From the NCBI GenBank assembly GCA_944472135.2, contig OX235265.1, forward strand, positions 48,147,459 to 48,211,458: a stretch of DNA of 64,000 nt. Direction: 5' to 3'. The stretch is from Trichobilharzia regenti (Eukaryota; Platyhelminthes; Trematoda; Strigeidida; Schistosomatidae). The notes beneath the pieces were generated by a model, which was not told where the DNA came from, ran no database searches, and saw only the letters and a list, made by a program, of their open reading frames with translations. Numbering within the stretch: the first letter of the stretch is position 1; every line of letters starts with the position of its first letter. Below, in pieces: positions 13,541-27,180 of the stretch. The translations under genes were made by a program, and so were the position numbers.

Positions 13541-14311
13541 TGAGACGCGGAGAATACCAGTATGATCTCACATTTAGTGGTAATACCAGGAGATCATCTG
13601 CGTTACGGAGCAATGGATAAGCAAGCTTACTGTAGGCTTGGAAGCAGATGGGCAGTTTGTGAGGTTTGATTTCCTGTAAAAACAAACTAGAACTCCGGCA
13701 AGTATGGAAATAATCCCAGTTACGTCACCAATTTTTCTTGGGGCTGTCCAATCACATCACCACAAATTCTCGATGTACATAAAGTAGTACCCCTGACTTG
13801 ATATATCCCCCGGATCGTCTGGTTGTTTTTTCTCAGAATCTACCTTGGTAACGGGAGTGGTTGTACAAAGCAATATATCTTTTAACTTTCAAGTATAATT
13901 TTATAGAATTCATTCAGTCCGAGTATCATTGAGGAGTCGGGTTAAGAGCACGATTAATCGTCACTTTGCCGACTATGATGGACCTTCGAAAATATCTTGA
14001 GGTGCCATTCTCATCTAATAATCACAAGTTTTCGCGATCCCATTATTTCTGGGGACTACAGGACCCTGAGGTCAGCCTTTAATTTCAACCCTTTTCTTAT
14101 ACCCAGTGACGTCCAGTTGACACTAACCCTGTTTCTATTTACGGATCATTACTGGTCATTCGATACCAAACGACAAATAATCGCCAGGACAGCTGAGCGT
14201 AAACGTGCCATATTGGCTCCATGTGTGACGGTCGCGTCACACAAGGCAGATAGTCCAGACTGCTGAAATAAGTATATAACGGTTTGTAAAACTTTAGTCA
14301 GTTTACTGATA

Positions 14312-14480
14312 GTGTAACGACATAAAACAAGGGCTAGGCAATAGATCGCTCATTGAGAAAATCAAAAGATATTTATAGATTTTCACGTTTGTTATTATTC
14401 GTTATTGTTGGCAGAGAAGCAACATCCCCTGATTAATTGTTTTCCCGCTGAAGGTTGTTCTGTCACCTCTTTGTGGCCCT
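14312..14480 (-). repeat. Older LTR relative
   Basis: TGTAACGACATAAAACAAGG, CTAGGCAATAGATCGCTC, TGATTAATTGTTTTCCCGCT and CACCTCTTTGTGGC line up in order with the LTR at 47,474, with many substitutions. It is truncated or too diverged to bound at the far end. Confidence 0.55.
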
Positions 14481-14649
14481 GCCTCAAAAAGTCAGGCTCT
14501 CATATGGAAATTGACATTACTACTGCTCGAAAAGTTTTAGTGTGTCTGTCAAGGAACTTATCCCTTAGTTCCCGTTGTTACGAAGACGTTCCGCACCGAT
14601 AAATACTATATGCTTTCTTCGACTTTAACTCCAAAACACCAGTATTGTA

Positions 14650-15010
14650 AGAAAGAAGTTATATTGTTTGGCAATTAAAGCGGAGGACAGTAAAATTTTT
14701 ATTCTTGTTTGTTCTTCCTCGTCGAACTTGTACACGATCATACCATTCGCGCCTTCGAGTTGCCCACCAATGGCTACCAGTTCCAGAAACAGACGTTCAG
14801 TGTTCACCTCCACCGACAGTGTCATTAAGTATCTCCTTAAGGAAGGCCAGTGTGCTTGCCTGCCGCATTTCCATTGGTAGCTTGCTCCATATGTGAGCAT
14901 ATCCAATCAAGTAAAACTTTCGCTAGATGGCTATTTCGCACGTATGCTCATACGATACCGCTTATCCAATACTGGCATCTAACCGTGACGTGTGTGTCTG
15001 ATTGTATAAC
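14650..15010 (-). mobile_element. CR1 3' fragment (minus), old
   Basis: On the minus strand ATGGAGCAAGCTACCAATGG and ATGCGGCAGGCAAGCACACT match the CR1 C-terminus W-N-K-L-P-M-E-M-R-Q-A-G-T-L-A at about 20,560-20,620, with frameshifts. Confidence 0.55.
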
Positions 15011-16189
15011 TCTTCAGACGCAGTCGGATAACCACAGGTTAGGCAGAGACTTTCATGTAAACGTTCAACTGTTCCATGGTTATTTATATATTCTTCTATT
15101 ACTTTGGAAACTTACCCAAGGATGCGAGTAGACTTATATAGGGACTCCTTCCTCTAATTTGATCTGTCCTAGCCAGAGCGACCTCTCAAAGCTTAAAAAA
15201 TATTTCCTATAGTCCAGCTTTTCTGATATGGTAAACGCCATGATAACAGTCGAAATAGCTATTTTTACACACACCCGCAATGTCCCTCACGCATGATTTT
15301 CCTTTGAACGCATTACAGGGGGACCCCGATTTGATTGCAGAGTCAGAGCTTTTCCTATAATGTAAAATTTAAGGGCAAAGGAATAGCAAGAAAAGCAAAA
15401 CACCACCAGTAAACTGAGGAAACTTCTGAAAGCTTGTTGATAAATGGATTGTAACCACAGGTGGATGTAATTTACGAACATTCTCTCACTAGGAGAGGAT
15501 ATGTTTCGAAACCGAAGGCAGGCAGCGCTGGCAGATGAAGGCAGTTTCCAGTGACGTAAAACGTTCCTGCTTGAAGTCTATCTACTATCATGACAGAAAC
15601 GGGAGGCGTCTAGCTGCAGACTGGGACCAGATGTTTTACAGCCGGATCGACGCAGGTCTTACAAAGGAAACATTTCACACAGCGGGAAACACTCACCTTT
15701 TTTAGTCACCTTAAGGTAAGCCAAGGAATAGAAATTAGGATCCATATTATCACGAACGCCACCCTCACAACAAATGGAAGTAGCGAACTTCAGGTGCCTG
15801 GAAGTGCTGAGTGGTGCTCCTTAGGTAAGGTATTCCTCTAAAGATAGAGTAAGTACATTTGATGCTTCACGGGAAAGTACGGGATACCACGACAACAGCA
15901 GAGGAAATTAAGCTATAAGCTGGAACCCATGTGTCTACAGAGCAACGGAAAGGATTTCCTAATAATTACCGAGTGTCCTGTTCGAAATGGAACAAGCACA
16001 ATGCAAGGGGAGGTGAATGACACGTTAAAATTCTGTCTCAGAGTGGATACGAAACTACTCATGGCTACTGAGCAAAATAGGTGTGCAGTGAAAGGAAATA
16101 CTGAAGTAAAGTGGCCAAAGAACCAAGGCTACTGAGCATATGTTCAAATGAGAATTAATGACCAAGTCTTCTATCAAAATAACAAACAT

Positions 16190-19100
16190 AACTGCTGACC
16201 AGTATTTCGTATATCAGAAGACAGTAGTTGACATAGTACTTGCATTTCGTAAGCACGCTGGTGGCCAAGAAAAGTGCGCAAACTAAATCAAATTCATGAA
16301 GGAGCACTCATTGCTCAATTCTGTTCAACAGAAAATTGGAACCTCCGAAATCATTAAAAAGATATATTGTCTAAATGGTTATTCTTCTCGTCCCACTGTA
16401 TTCTGTATTCACTAACTGCCCACTGTCAGACCATGGAGTTTACACTATATGCCGGGAAGTATAGAGACTACACAAACCTCCCCGTAAAATCGACCTTCCT
16501 AAGAATATCCTTTCGGTTAACATTTGTTTCGGGACTAATTTTAGAATTTTCCATTGGAGCACTAGTTTTGGCTTGACTTCGTGAAACTTGAGTGCGGCCA
16601 GGACTATGATGTTGCCTGACGAACTGTAGATTGAATCTTTCCAACGCGAAAGTGCCGAATTTGAGATTTAACCTACATAGAACTGGTATTGTTTGCGTAG
16701 CGTTTTTTCAGACCAAATAAAGCCAATATCGTTATGGATCTTTCCCAGCGTTTCCCACAAAAGGTCTAACCTAGGTAGAATTGATGCGTGTAGTAAAAAA
16801 ATGGGCCACAACCATATCATGAGTGGGGGACTTTATGAATACCTGTTTCTTAATGTAGGATTTCAAACTTTGTGCTTCGAATGTCTCGAAGTAGGAAAGT
16901 GACTGCACTGCCAAGCTCCGGTCCTCACTGTCAGTGGCTATACTTCTCACTACAGGGCGACCATCTAGCGTTTTCGGTTTGTGCTTCTACAGTGACTGGT
17001 GAGCTAAGATCAGGCTTCAGGGCTACGAATGACACACAGAGACGCAAATCGAGTGTTGAGACATCAAGTAAAATGTGGATGAGTTGAAGAAGAAACAGAC
17101 TGAAGAACCTCCAGAAGCTGGAGACCTAACGCAGCGCTGACGAGGCAGGGGTTTACCTGGCTCTGGTCTGCCAGTCTGTGTTCACTCACCAACATGAAAC
17201 TCTGGTTTATCGTCCCAGGTTAAAACCCACCAAGTCAAGCGAAGCTTTTAGAAGCGTTATAATTCGGTGACACGTGGAACCCCTATGAAGACTCACTCTT
17301 GTTGGCTCACTGCTTACAATCACAGCAAAACGAAGTGATCAGTACCTTTGTGCTCATCCATTCCGCGGCTCCACTGGTAGCCAGTTTCTTACTTGTGTCC
17401 TCCTGACGATTTTTATGAAATTCCCTGGCCGTCCGTCGCAGAATGCATTTGCTTAAACTCACCCTTTTATACTAAATATAAATTATTATTAAAAGATCCC
17501 ATCAAAAGGATTAAAAGAAATCAGTATGGAGCACAGGGTTGTTTCTGCACAAAATTCACTCTTATCCAGCAGCCACTTTAAACATTTAACAAGACTTCAC
17601 TCCTATCCAAGAAGCAATGTATCAAATACACATTTTGTCAATAATTATGAGGATAATATCTCCATAACTGGTTCTGTCGACGAAAATGTTTTAGGAACGT
17701 GAGTTGATAAAAGCACCGGAAATCGTACCCATGTCACATGTGAATTCGCATCAGTTCTTTGCTGCCACAGCAAAAGCTTACAGTTTGGACGGGAAATATT
17801 CCACAGTAGACAGCCAACACTTTATTGGTACCCAATATGGAATAAAAATATACAATTATAAACCAATGTGCATAGCAGCGCTGTGGTAAGTACTGCCACA
17901 TCTCTGTGACACCAAGCGTGTAGTAATAAACGTTCTCAGAGGTTACCCCGTGGGTATGATGACAAACGTGGTGGCATAATTAACGTCACCTCTAATTCTC
18001 CCCTGAGCCATGAGATTACAGTAGTGGAATTCAGTATACCGGAAGTGTCGTAGAACTCACTTCGGGCACCACCTATATACGAATATCTCACACATTCTTT
18101 TACTGTAAAATGTCTGGCATGATGCAAATACACCTACTGGGAACGCAACTGTACGAGGCGTCCGGGACACAAACTGCCAGCAAGCTGTCTTCGGATGGTA
18201 GGATCCTCATTTGATATTTTTTGCAGATACTCATGAAATCCGAAGTTGGTCGGACACACGGAGGGCTGCGCAAAAATGCTGATAGACATGTACTTAATTG
18301 CACATGCAAATGTATCATCAAAGGAGGAACTCTAAACTTTTCGTAGCAATATAAAAACGTCCAACATGTCACTGCACTTGACAAGATACTTAGCTATAAG
18401 GACCAGAAGGCATTGGCATTTAAAAGTCGTTGCGGTGGTGTCTATGAAAGCCCTCAAAAAATACCATAAATACGGTGATTTGGTAACGCAAAATTTCCAT
18501 TACCTGTGTTCTCAGTGCAATCCATGAACTGAAGGACCAAAACCCCAGAAGTAAAGCAATTAAAGTCTTCCTCTGGTCACATATCCACAGAGAAATAGTC
18601 ATACTTCTCTAAGGCAGACTGACAAACTCATACGACTCACTGCGAGCCAACACATCAGTATGATGCCATGCATAATAGTGCTAGCGTGGGTTTTATAATC
18701 CTGTAAGCTATGGAGAGCAATCAGGTTGTTGATATCCCCCGCAAAATAGACGAAGGCAAAAGTGACAAGGCTGTCATCTCTCTCAAGATCTTTATCACTC
18801 GTTGCCCAAATAACGTACCTTCCGTCCTGCTAGAGACTGCGGTGACAATATAAATTTGCTTTTTCGGAGCTGCACTCAATTTCAGTAGATAACAAAACAT
18901 GCCTTGCTTAATTGAGGAAATCGTGTATAGTGCCTACTCACAAGCACGGGCACAAACATGATGCAAATAACTGCTCACCCATCAAAATCGCTTCTGTGGT
19001 TTCCTGTACCGCTTATGAAGAGTTAAACGAATTAGCATTTACTCCGTAATGACCCACTGTTCCAAAAGATCGCGCATTACTCACTAGTTAGAAATTTTTG

Positions 19101-19560
19101 ACCGCACTTCGAATGCAAAGATATTAAGAAGATAGTTATGACGTTATCCTTCGATGTTAGCAAGGCTTCCAATAACGTTTCATTCACCAAACTCCTAAGA
19201 AAACCCCTCCTACAAGGAATAATTTCTCGCAGAAAGTCGCCAGTTAGTCGAAATCAACCGACAGTCGTCTACATGTAACCCAACGGCCAGCGGCACAATA
19301 AGAGATAGAATCCTTCATCCAGTTCTACTTCTTTCATCCACAAATGACATTCTTTAAGTTCACGTTTGGCGAACATACTTCTTTGTGGATGATCTCAAGA
19401 CAAGCATATGATTTTGACTCCACTGATATGATTGCTGAAAGTACAATCTAACACGACTTATACATTCCAAGTAATCGGAGCCAAAACTGGGGACTTACTT
19501 TAAATCCACATTAGCGCGGTTTAGCCTGCTTTGTACGGGAATCTCCTCTGAAACTTGGTC
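16190..19560 (+). mobile_element. Decayed CR1-type LINE (plus)
   Basis: The start ATAACTGCTGACCAGTATTT is shared with 26,289 onward. The far end shows an RT core: ANNCSPIKIASVV near 18,970, then FDVSKASNNVSFTKLLRK at 19,150, a degraded L-G-P-x-L-F segment, FFVDDLKTS near 19,385 (V-D-D box) and the thumb start. Stops are everywhere. The middle (17.0-18.9 kb) is too decayed to assign, so this could be two elements. Confidence 0.45.
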
Positions 19561-19572
19561 ACAGTTGCAGAT

Positions 19573-21260
19573 ATATAAATAAATAAATTTATTCTCATAG
19601 TACAGTACATGAGGGACGTCAGTTTACAGGCATCATCAAATTGTTACAGAAATAGAACCATATTATTCAGTCACATTTTACAGTCGATAGCAAAATATGT
19701 TTTACATGTACGCTGGAGATCATACATACACTTGATAAATGTTAATCTCAGTAGTATAAGACATCCTTTTCACTTATGCACAATCATTTCTGTGCACAGT
19801 TGGAAAACTCCGCTAGATTGTCAGTGAGTGCAACACATCAGGAAATACAGAAGTATTGTCTTCGCATTAACAACAAACCCAGTTCTATGGTGGATGGGTT
19901 ATACGTGCCCGGGGAAAAAATAAAGCTTGAAGTCAATTTTCATACATAATTTTGTTGTGTACAGAATCCTTGAATTGTAGTTCGTTGATGTGTTATTTTG
20001 AAATCAGTGATATGTTTATCTCATTTGATCTGCAATGTCATTGTTGGGAGTAAAATGCATAAGCTTTAGACGCATTAATTAATGGATTTCTACTGCTTGT
20101 GGGTATTTTCTTCGCGTGAGGAAGGTTTTGGAATTTCAGTTGTTCCGACAAGAGTTGTGAATATTAACTGCTCAGCAACATTATGGATATAAGTTCCCCA
20201 CATTATCTTAGGAATGTTGGGTTGTAGTTGGTGAGGCATATATGATGCCCGACGAGCGTACATGTGTCCATGTGATGTTGCGGTGAGTTATACCTTTTTC
20301 ATGTTGTCGGTTTATGTCCATTTTATTCCACTTATTGTGTTGGGAAGAAGTTTTACAAACGAAATTTTTTGTCTTTTTGAGGGTAAGTATCTTAATCGTT
20401 AATGTTTTATCTAAAATTATAAATATAGGCAAAAACAATAGGTGTAGTATTTAAGCTTATACATTAAATGGACCTATAATTTCGGAGGCTCTCAGACAGG
20501 AACTAGGACTACTATCGTTTGCAAACTCTTGTAGTTTGTCATTAAGCTGTTTTTTGAATGAGGCCAATGTACCCGCTTGACGCATTTCCATTGGTAGTTT
20601 ATTCCATATCTGTGCATACCTAACCAAGTAGAACTTTTGCCTGGTGGCTGTTTTACATTGTTCGATAGCTACTGTACCCTTTGTGTGTCTTAGTTTGTAG
20701 CCATTGTCATCTGAAAGTCAAGTGCCATTAGAAGAGGTAAAAACTAAGTGGTTTAGAAGCTTATAGTAAAGTGTTAAGTTTAGTCTCAGGCGTCTCAGCC
20801 ATAGTGTTTCTAGTCCTAGTGTATCACATCTAGTGGAGTAGTTCGCACCATTTTCGGTTCCGAGTAATTTTGAGGTGAAGTACCTCTGCACTCCCTCGAC
20901 TTTCAATTTGTCCTCTATGCGTATACTACTATACATGAATGAACAGTAATCAAATAATGGACGCACACAAACCTTGTACAACAGAATTCTGGACTCATTT
21001 CTGTAGAAGTTCCTGAGTGGAAAGCCGATAAGTCTGCATGACTTTGACACTTGTTTGGAGATATGTTCAGAAAATGATAAGTCATGTGAGTATTTTAGTC
21101 CTAGGTCCAATACAGATTCCAGTTGTAAGAGTGCATGGCCTTGAATTGTCAGGTCAAGTTCTAAATTGTTGCAACCTATGCAGAGCCAGCCACATTTGTC
21201 GACATTAAACTGGAGTTGCCAGGTGTCACGAGATGTAACGTTTCCTTACCATGCAAATAA
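19573..21260 (-). mobile_element. CR1-type LINE 3' part (minus)
   Basis: Minus-strand coding from about 21,250 to 20,460 gives VLDLGLKYSHDLSFSEHISK, PLFDYCSFMYSSI, VEGVQRYFTSKLLG, LGLETLWLRRLRLNL and finally NKLPMEMRQAGTLASFKKQL. This is the post-catalytic thumb and C-terminus of a CR1 ORF2. The segment 20718-21110 is open without stops. A long 3' UTR ends in a (AATA)n-like tail near 19,573. Confidence 0.75.
20718..21110 (-). pseudogene. CR1 ORF2 C-terminal fragment, open over 130 codons
   Basis: This uninterrupted frame covers the region after the RT active site (MDLGLKYSHDLSFSEHISKQ, RPLFDYC, RLRLNLTLYYKLLNHLVF). It lacks the catalytic domain, so it is an enzyme fragment, not a gene. Its preservation over 130 codons makes it the youngest CR1 piece here. 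Confidence 0.7.
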
Positions 21261-22500
21261 GGTGGTATCTAACTGCAAGCAACCTACTGGCTTCCTGTTC
21301 CTCACCTTCTACACTACAGAAGCCAGGTTGGTTAGATGCATGATATACATTCATCCCAAACTTGATCGGTGTTTTCTCCTGCATGCTAACTTATGGTCGG
21401 GAGACCGGAAGAATTTGAAAGTGCCCGAGTATTTCTCAAGAGACATAGATTAAGGCCCGACTGGCAGACAAAATGTGGCGGCAGATACATCTGACTGGAA
21501 TTAGGGCCCCCAATGGTGAGCGGAGTGAAGCCCGTCCTATTCCTTGTTTTCGAACTTATTGGAAGAAAATCATTACAACTCATCCAAAGCTTCAGTTGAC
21601 CATAAGCCAGATGGGTTACGCAATCACGACTACCTTCTCAAGGTTTTCACCCACAAAAGACTTATTAGGAGTAACTTTTCTGCTGAATATTTCACTCTTT
21701 GGAAAAACTTTCTAAGTTAAATTCCCTTAAAACCGACAGGTTCGAACAAATTCCACGAGAAGACGATAACTTGTCCTGCCTAAGTTGTCTATAAAATCAG
21801 AATCGTTCGTAGGACGGCAAAAAAGGCAGGTCAGTCTTTAATTAGGACAACTACATCAGTCTTATCTTATACATGGTCCGTTTATCAGTATTCTCAGTAG
21901 TTCTGGCGAGTTAACTGAACGTCAGTTCCTACAGTCAGACTTCTATTACGTAATCTTCAACTAATAATGTTCTACACCTCAGATCTTGCTCCAATATGAC
22001 AAGTTTCTTTCCCCTGTAATTGTCAGTAAGTGAACTTAACGTATTTATTTTTAGGAAAACTACTTTAGAGGCAGTGCCTTTCAGTGTTATACACAGTATA
22101 ATGCACCTCAACGTTCCACGCAGGAGTGAATGCATCTAGTCGGTAGCCAAACATTTTCTTGTACTCATTTAAAACGTATAATTTCGAAATCCTTTTCTCG
22201 ATGCCTTTTTCATCACATAAGTGATGTCCAACGCGTACCATATAAGAAGCAGTCAAGAAAATTTAACGCCATGATTTCTGTCAACGGGTTGTTCTGTGTT
22301 GAATGATTCCATCCAACTCTGTCACTAATATTTCTCTTAATTCCCAGGTGACCAATAGAATAACTCGATCTGCTTTTGTAAAGACTATTTCTATACCTTA
22401 CACTTTCTAAGACTTTTCATTTCTCATTTCTTATCAACAACTAATTTAAGTGCATATAAACATTTATAAGGATGATAATGCCAAGAATGTCTTGTGTCTG
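21260..22500. other. Unassigned, probably decayed transposon
   Basis: This lies between a CR1 3' part and a Gypsy remnant. Somewhat GC-richer than unique DNA, with two overlapping open frames of 65-95 codons near 21,166-21,715 that I cannot match to a family. Confidence 0.4.
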
Positions 22501-25500
22501 GTGGCCCACTGGGATAAGTTTGTCATGAAATCCAGTAACATGAGAAGTTGACTGCAATGTATATTACTAGGATAGGCACGAAATAATTCAGTATGGCTGC
22601 TACCGCAGTGGCCATAGGAATCAGGAGGATTACACCCAGTGAGTAAAGTTGGAATTTTCGGCGAGACTTTAGTTCCACCTTCAACCGCCGGTGAAGGAAT
22701 TCTATCGTGCCATTCACATAGGGGGGATTTGCTGTAGAGTGGATCCTGTCTGGTCCTTGGAGCTTGTATAAATTGTCGAAAAGCTCTAACTTCTATCGGG
22801 CTCCACTTTTAGCGGCTATTTTTGTTAGCACATCGAATACTGCCACTTAGCTTTGAATAAAAACTTTTGCTACCGTTTTCACCATGATATCATAGAGTGA
22901 CTCAGATTTAGGGAATCTCTTGGAAATGTGGGCGCACGTGAGTGGATAAGTCGCTCTGTTACAGTATGTCAAAAGACCTAAACAGTTCTAGTGAGCATGG
23001 GTGAAGTGAGCATCCTGCTTGGAGAACGTTCCTAGGGGAAACATAATATGACTGTTTGCTTTCAATCTTTAATATGATATACATCGTTTCTCCCACGTAT
23101 CGACTTCGCTTTGTAGGCCCGGTCAAGCATACCTAGCAGAGACTTGCAAAGCCGGCACCTATGCCTCAAATTGTGACAGAACAGAGCTTGACGAATTCGT
23201 ATTTCCTCATTTTTAGTGGCGAAAGACCAGGGTGATTGTTTGGTCTCATCTCAGTAAATGCAACCGGCTTCTGCAGGAGACGATTATTGCTGGGAACTGA
23301 ATTTATCCTCAGTGATGATATACTGCAAGTCTTCATCGTTCGGTTCTGAGCCAGACCCTTAAGGCCTATAGAGCTTTAATAGCTGTATATACGCGCATTC
23401 TATACAGTGTACCAACCACATGGTTCTCGCCATCACTCACATGTCACTTATCGCAGGTAAGCTGAGTTATAAAATCACTATGACAAATCTTGAATGCTGA
23501 GTATTTTCCTGTTTTCACTTTGATCAAGTAAGTGAAAGGCTTATGGTTGGTGTAGAAGGTGAACGTTCTGCTATCTATCATGCGACGAAAGTGTCAAACG
23601 GCTAGGTAGATTCCTACCAAGTCTCTGCCAATGCCGCAACATGTGTTTCCTCGGGATTTAGGTACATCCTACTTCAGCGAATAAGGTGAGTCTGTACCCG
23701 AATATTTTATTGCTGCAGTCCTCCTCAATGTGTCTTTCATATGGCCAGAGACACCAGCTGCCCGTCTTGAAAAGAAAAATTCTTCGGCTCTCCCCTCAGT
23801 CCATCAGTCACAGAATAGATGTAGTGTCCGCAACTAGATGTTTAGCGCCTGCGGAAGTAAATCAACCCCAGCAAACCTCTGAGTTGAGTGGACGAAATAA
23901 GCTTGTGGGTCTTTAAGCTCTTCCAACGACATGTCCAGGGAACTCTAACTTTTCAGTCCCAAGGGGTGCACTTGGAAAAATTAGCAAGATGTTGTTCTCT
24001 AGTCTTCGCGACATAGTCTCAATACGGTCTCCATGAGTTTCTTCATCCGGACTAGAGATTTGAAGGCCATTTGTATGTGCCTTAGCAAATGTAAGTTTAA
24101 GTCACCAGTATATCTTAGAGTTTTGTGCAGCATTTTGAGAACCAAATGGCGTTGGTATACACTCATACAAATGGAATGTGTTCATACTGGATGTCTTTCT
24201 CAACTAGAATTCTGCGAAAGACTTGTTTTAATAAATACAGTGGCAGCGTGGAGATTCTTAGTAATGTGATGCCTGCGCAGTATCAAGATTTGATCGGAAC
24301 TGTATGTACGGGATCCTACATTTATCACATGGGCGCCAGCCAGTTTGGCTTTTTATAGTTAGTCTGCACAGCGTTGAAGCTCGTAAACTGTTCGAGAGCA
24401 GGACGGTCTATGACTTAGCACATAATGGAACACCACTTTCGCTTTTTTCAGTCTGTTCGTGGCTAATTTCTTTGGCTTAGCAAAAACTGGGGTTTCATGA
24501 GTCTCTGTGGCCCGTGTAATTTTCGGATCAAACGGAGAAGTTTGAGGTTGGTAGTAAAATTTTCTAGTAGCTTCTAAAGCCTTTCAATTGTTGCTTGTGG
24601 TGATTGGACCGATTTAGTTGGTGATGATCGGTCAACCTTCTATAAGTGTATCTGCAAGTTTTTTCAATACTGACTTTCGTTTCCGGGTGCCCAGTAGCAA
24701 TTCATATACTTCCTGGATGCCTTGGTCAAGGTTTGCGAAGTCAACGTCAGAAAAGTTAAATTCCCTGAAGACTGCTGTTAAAGCTAGTGTCGAACGTCAC
24801 CGTCATCTGCTCGAATCTTGTGGTCTGGCTCTCATTGGTAGCCTGCAGAGTGATGGGGGCTTCTGCCGACTCTTCATTTGTTTTCGGTGTCAGGCTGAGT
24901 GGTGTTTCTGCACCGCCCATGAAGTCTGTTTGGAATTTCTATCACTGACGTAGCATAAGCAGGTTTTCAGGTGACCATTCACAGCAGTGGCAAGTGAAAA
25001 ATGGTTATTTGTTTCCCTAATGCTAACTATATGATTTAGGCCAGGTTAATAATTGCATGAGTTTCTTTGACTCTGTGCTCAGCTGCTGGTGATATTGACA
25101 GAAATGTTTGGTACATATGGATTGTTTAAATTTGCTTCTTGATCCAGGATGTTGTCTGTTGGAAGATTCACCTCAGTTGTCCATTATTAGCTGTAGCTAT
25201 GCCTATGGGCAGCTTGTCCTTCTGCAAGGTGCCTCCCATTTATTCTATCTGCAATGCATGCTAAACGTGAAAGAATAGAGCTGAAATATTGAGAATCCAG
25301 TGCCTGTTGCAGATATCAGTGGGAGGCTTGCATCCAGCCTCACTCACTGTGCTATCACCCGCTAATTGTTGTGGTTGGTACATGAACTGTGATGGGGGTC
25401 CTTCTCCCATGGTCACCTTTTGGTAAATCATCATTTGCGCTGGTTTTCAGATATTGAAATATCATGTCATCTCGTCTCTATGCTCACCAAATCCTGCCTC

Positions 25501-25917
25501 AAAAAGGGAATGAAGAGCGGGTTTCCATATCTTCATGCCAACAGAACCATGTAATTGAAGACACACTTCCCTGTGCCTGACGTCCTCATACTTGATGTTA
25601 TATCGATCATAGTTATGCTCCAAATAATTAGACCATGATTCAGGATCATGTCTATCAAATTCTGCTATCGTTGCTTCTGTGGTTACTAATGTATCTATCT
25701 CTTCAGAAATTCAGTTTCTTCATTGATATTCTACGTCCCATAAATTAGACGTTACTATGAAAAAGAAGGAAAATCTCACGTACGGTTGAGTGAAGACTGG
25801 TGTCAGCCACGTCTCGTAAACCGTTAATGCCCAGCTCTTGCTACGCTCGGGCTCACGCTGTCGCTTGAAGTTTCTCAGAAACGCTTAGTAATAACGGACG
25901 AAAAAACCAAAACACCA
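22500..25917 (-). mobile_element. Decayed Gypsy-type LTR retrotransposon interior (minus)
   Basis: In minus-strand order the following remain. A Gag-like segment at about 25.7-25.5 kb (FDRHDPESWSNYLEHNYDRY, then LHGSVGMKIWKPALHSLF). RT-end traces at 23.95-23.8 kb (GLLGLIYFRRR). RNase H at about 23.6-23.4 kb (SRTFTFYTNHKPFTYLIKVK). Integrase pieces at 23.2-22.9 and about 22.7-22.55 kb (FLHRRLKVELKSR). Many stops are present. A primer-binding-site candidate TGGTGTTTTGG lies at 25917-25907 on the minus strand. Confidence 0.65.
25907..25917 (-). other. Candidate primer-binding site of the Gypsy element
   Basis: TGGTGTTTTGG on the minus strand begins with the TGG that pairs with a tRNA 3' CCA. 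It lies two bases from a sequence that, on the plus strand, starts TGTTGACTCG as an LTR edge would. The same 11-mer on the same strand recurs at 14631-14641. Confidence 0.4.
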
Positions 25918-25919
25918 AT

Positions 25920-26289
25920 TGTTGACTCGAGGATTCTTTATTGTTACACCAACATATAAATGACGTATGACTAAGGTCTGTAAACAAATATTACAATAAT
26001 AAATCACAATATTACTTCTGACGGTGTTTTACTCTTCTTTCTGAACAGCGACCGATGAGACGATGACTGTCGTATTGATGCCTCCGAGAAAATTGGGGAA
26101 GTTGGTTTTGAGCAAACAACCATAAATTGATCGTTCAATCTTCAACTACATTGACAACTGGCGTATTGGAAAAATCAGCAGATAAGACTAAAACATATGA
26201 ATTATGGCTGACTGCAATAAAATAAGCAGTGTGCTGTGAAAGATTCGGGTTCACCAATATAGTGATTAGTTCTCCTAAAAAGTAGTTAC
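25920..26289 (-). repeat. Possible 5' LTR of the Gypsy element
   Basis: The near edge (TGTTGACTCG on the plus strand) is placed by the primer-binding site. The far edge is uncertain and is set by the start of the next CR1 piece. An ATAAAG/polyadenylation-like region and a TGTAACA near the edge fit an LTR. No second copy was found in the window to confirm it. Confidence 0.3.
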
Positions 26290-27180
26290 CATAACTGCTG
26301 ACCAGTATTTCGTATTTTAGAATGTGTAAGTCGTAAGCATTCTGGTAGTCAGGTGAGGCAGGTAAACCAAGTTAAGCACATGGGAGAACAACCGTCATTC
26401 CCTTCCATTTTGTATAAAATGGACATAATTCGTCTCGCTCTTCCGTATTACCTATTTACTAACTACCGACTGAATAAACCTAGCCTTGTAGTATGTCCTG
26501 AGAGGTATGGAGTGCCTACTTTCATACCTGACACTTTCGGTCATCATTCGAGCGGAGATTTTGTTTTCACCCCGCGTCAACGCAAGGAAATTACCATAGC
26601 TATTGTGACACTGCACGGAAGAGATAGAGAAGGGACGGATGGGGGAGGAGTTACGATATACACTGGCAGCGACAATCAAATAGGTTAAGCCGCCAATGCA
26701 CTACTAACCGAACTCGTGGAGTCAGTCTGTATTTTTATGGCTATAAACAATAACGGGTCTCAGAGTGAAGAGGTAATATCTGCCTGCCTATATGATAAGT
26801 AATGATCAAAATGATCGAAAAAATCTATTCGGTACTGATTACGAAGGTAAAAAGGTCACCGTCACCAGGGACTTCAACATACCATCATTTGGTAGTGAGT
26901 AAAATACGCGTAGTGAATCTTCCAATAGGGGGTTGCAGAGTGCCGCCACAACCAATGGTCTCTACGAAACTATAAGGATGACGTGTGTGTGGGAGAATGC
27001 GAACTACTCAAGCTGGACCATTTTGTAGCAAGCGGCCACCTGCTTATAGGAAATGTACGAAAGGAGCTTCAAGTGGACAGTGTTTACCACTGAGTAGTGC
27101 TTTTATACCTAGCTATTAAAGCACGTCAAATTAGTGATAATTGTTCTGACGAACCCCACTGTGGTAAAGCCTACTGTGAA
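26289..27180 (+). mobile_element. CR1-type 5' part with endonuclease remnant (plus)
   Basis: This has the same start as the element at 16,190. Translation shows the end of an apurinic-type endonuclease: VTVTRDFNIPSFGS near 26,860, NGLYETIRMTCVWEN near 26,955, then LDHFVASGHLLIGNVRKE near 27,020. Frameshifts break it. It ends about 400 bp upstream of RFC3. Confidence 0.55.
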
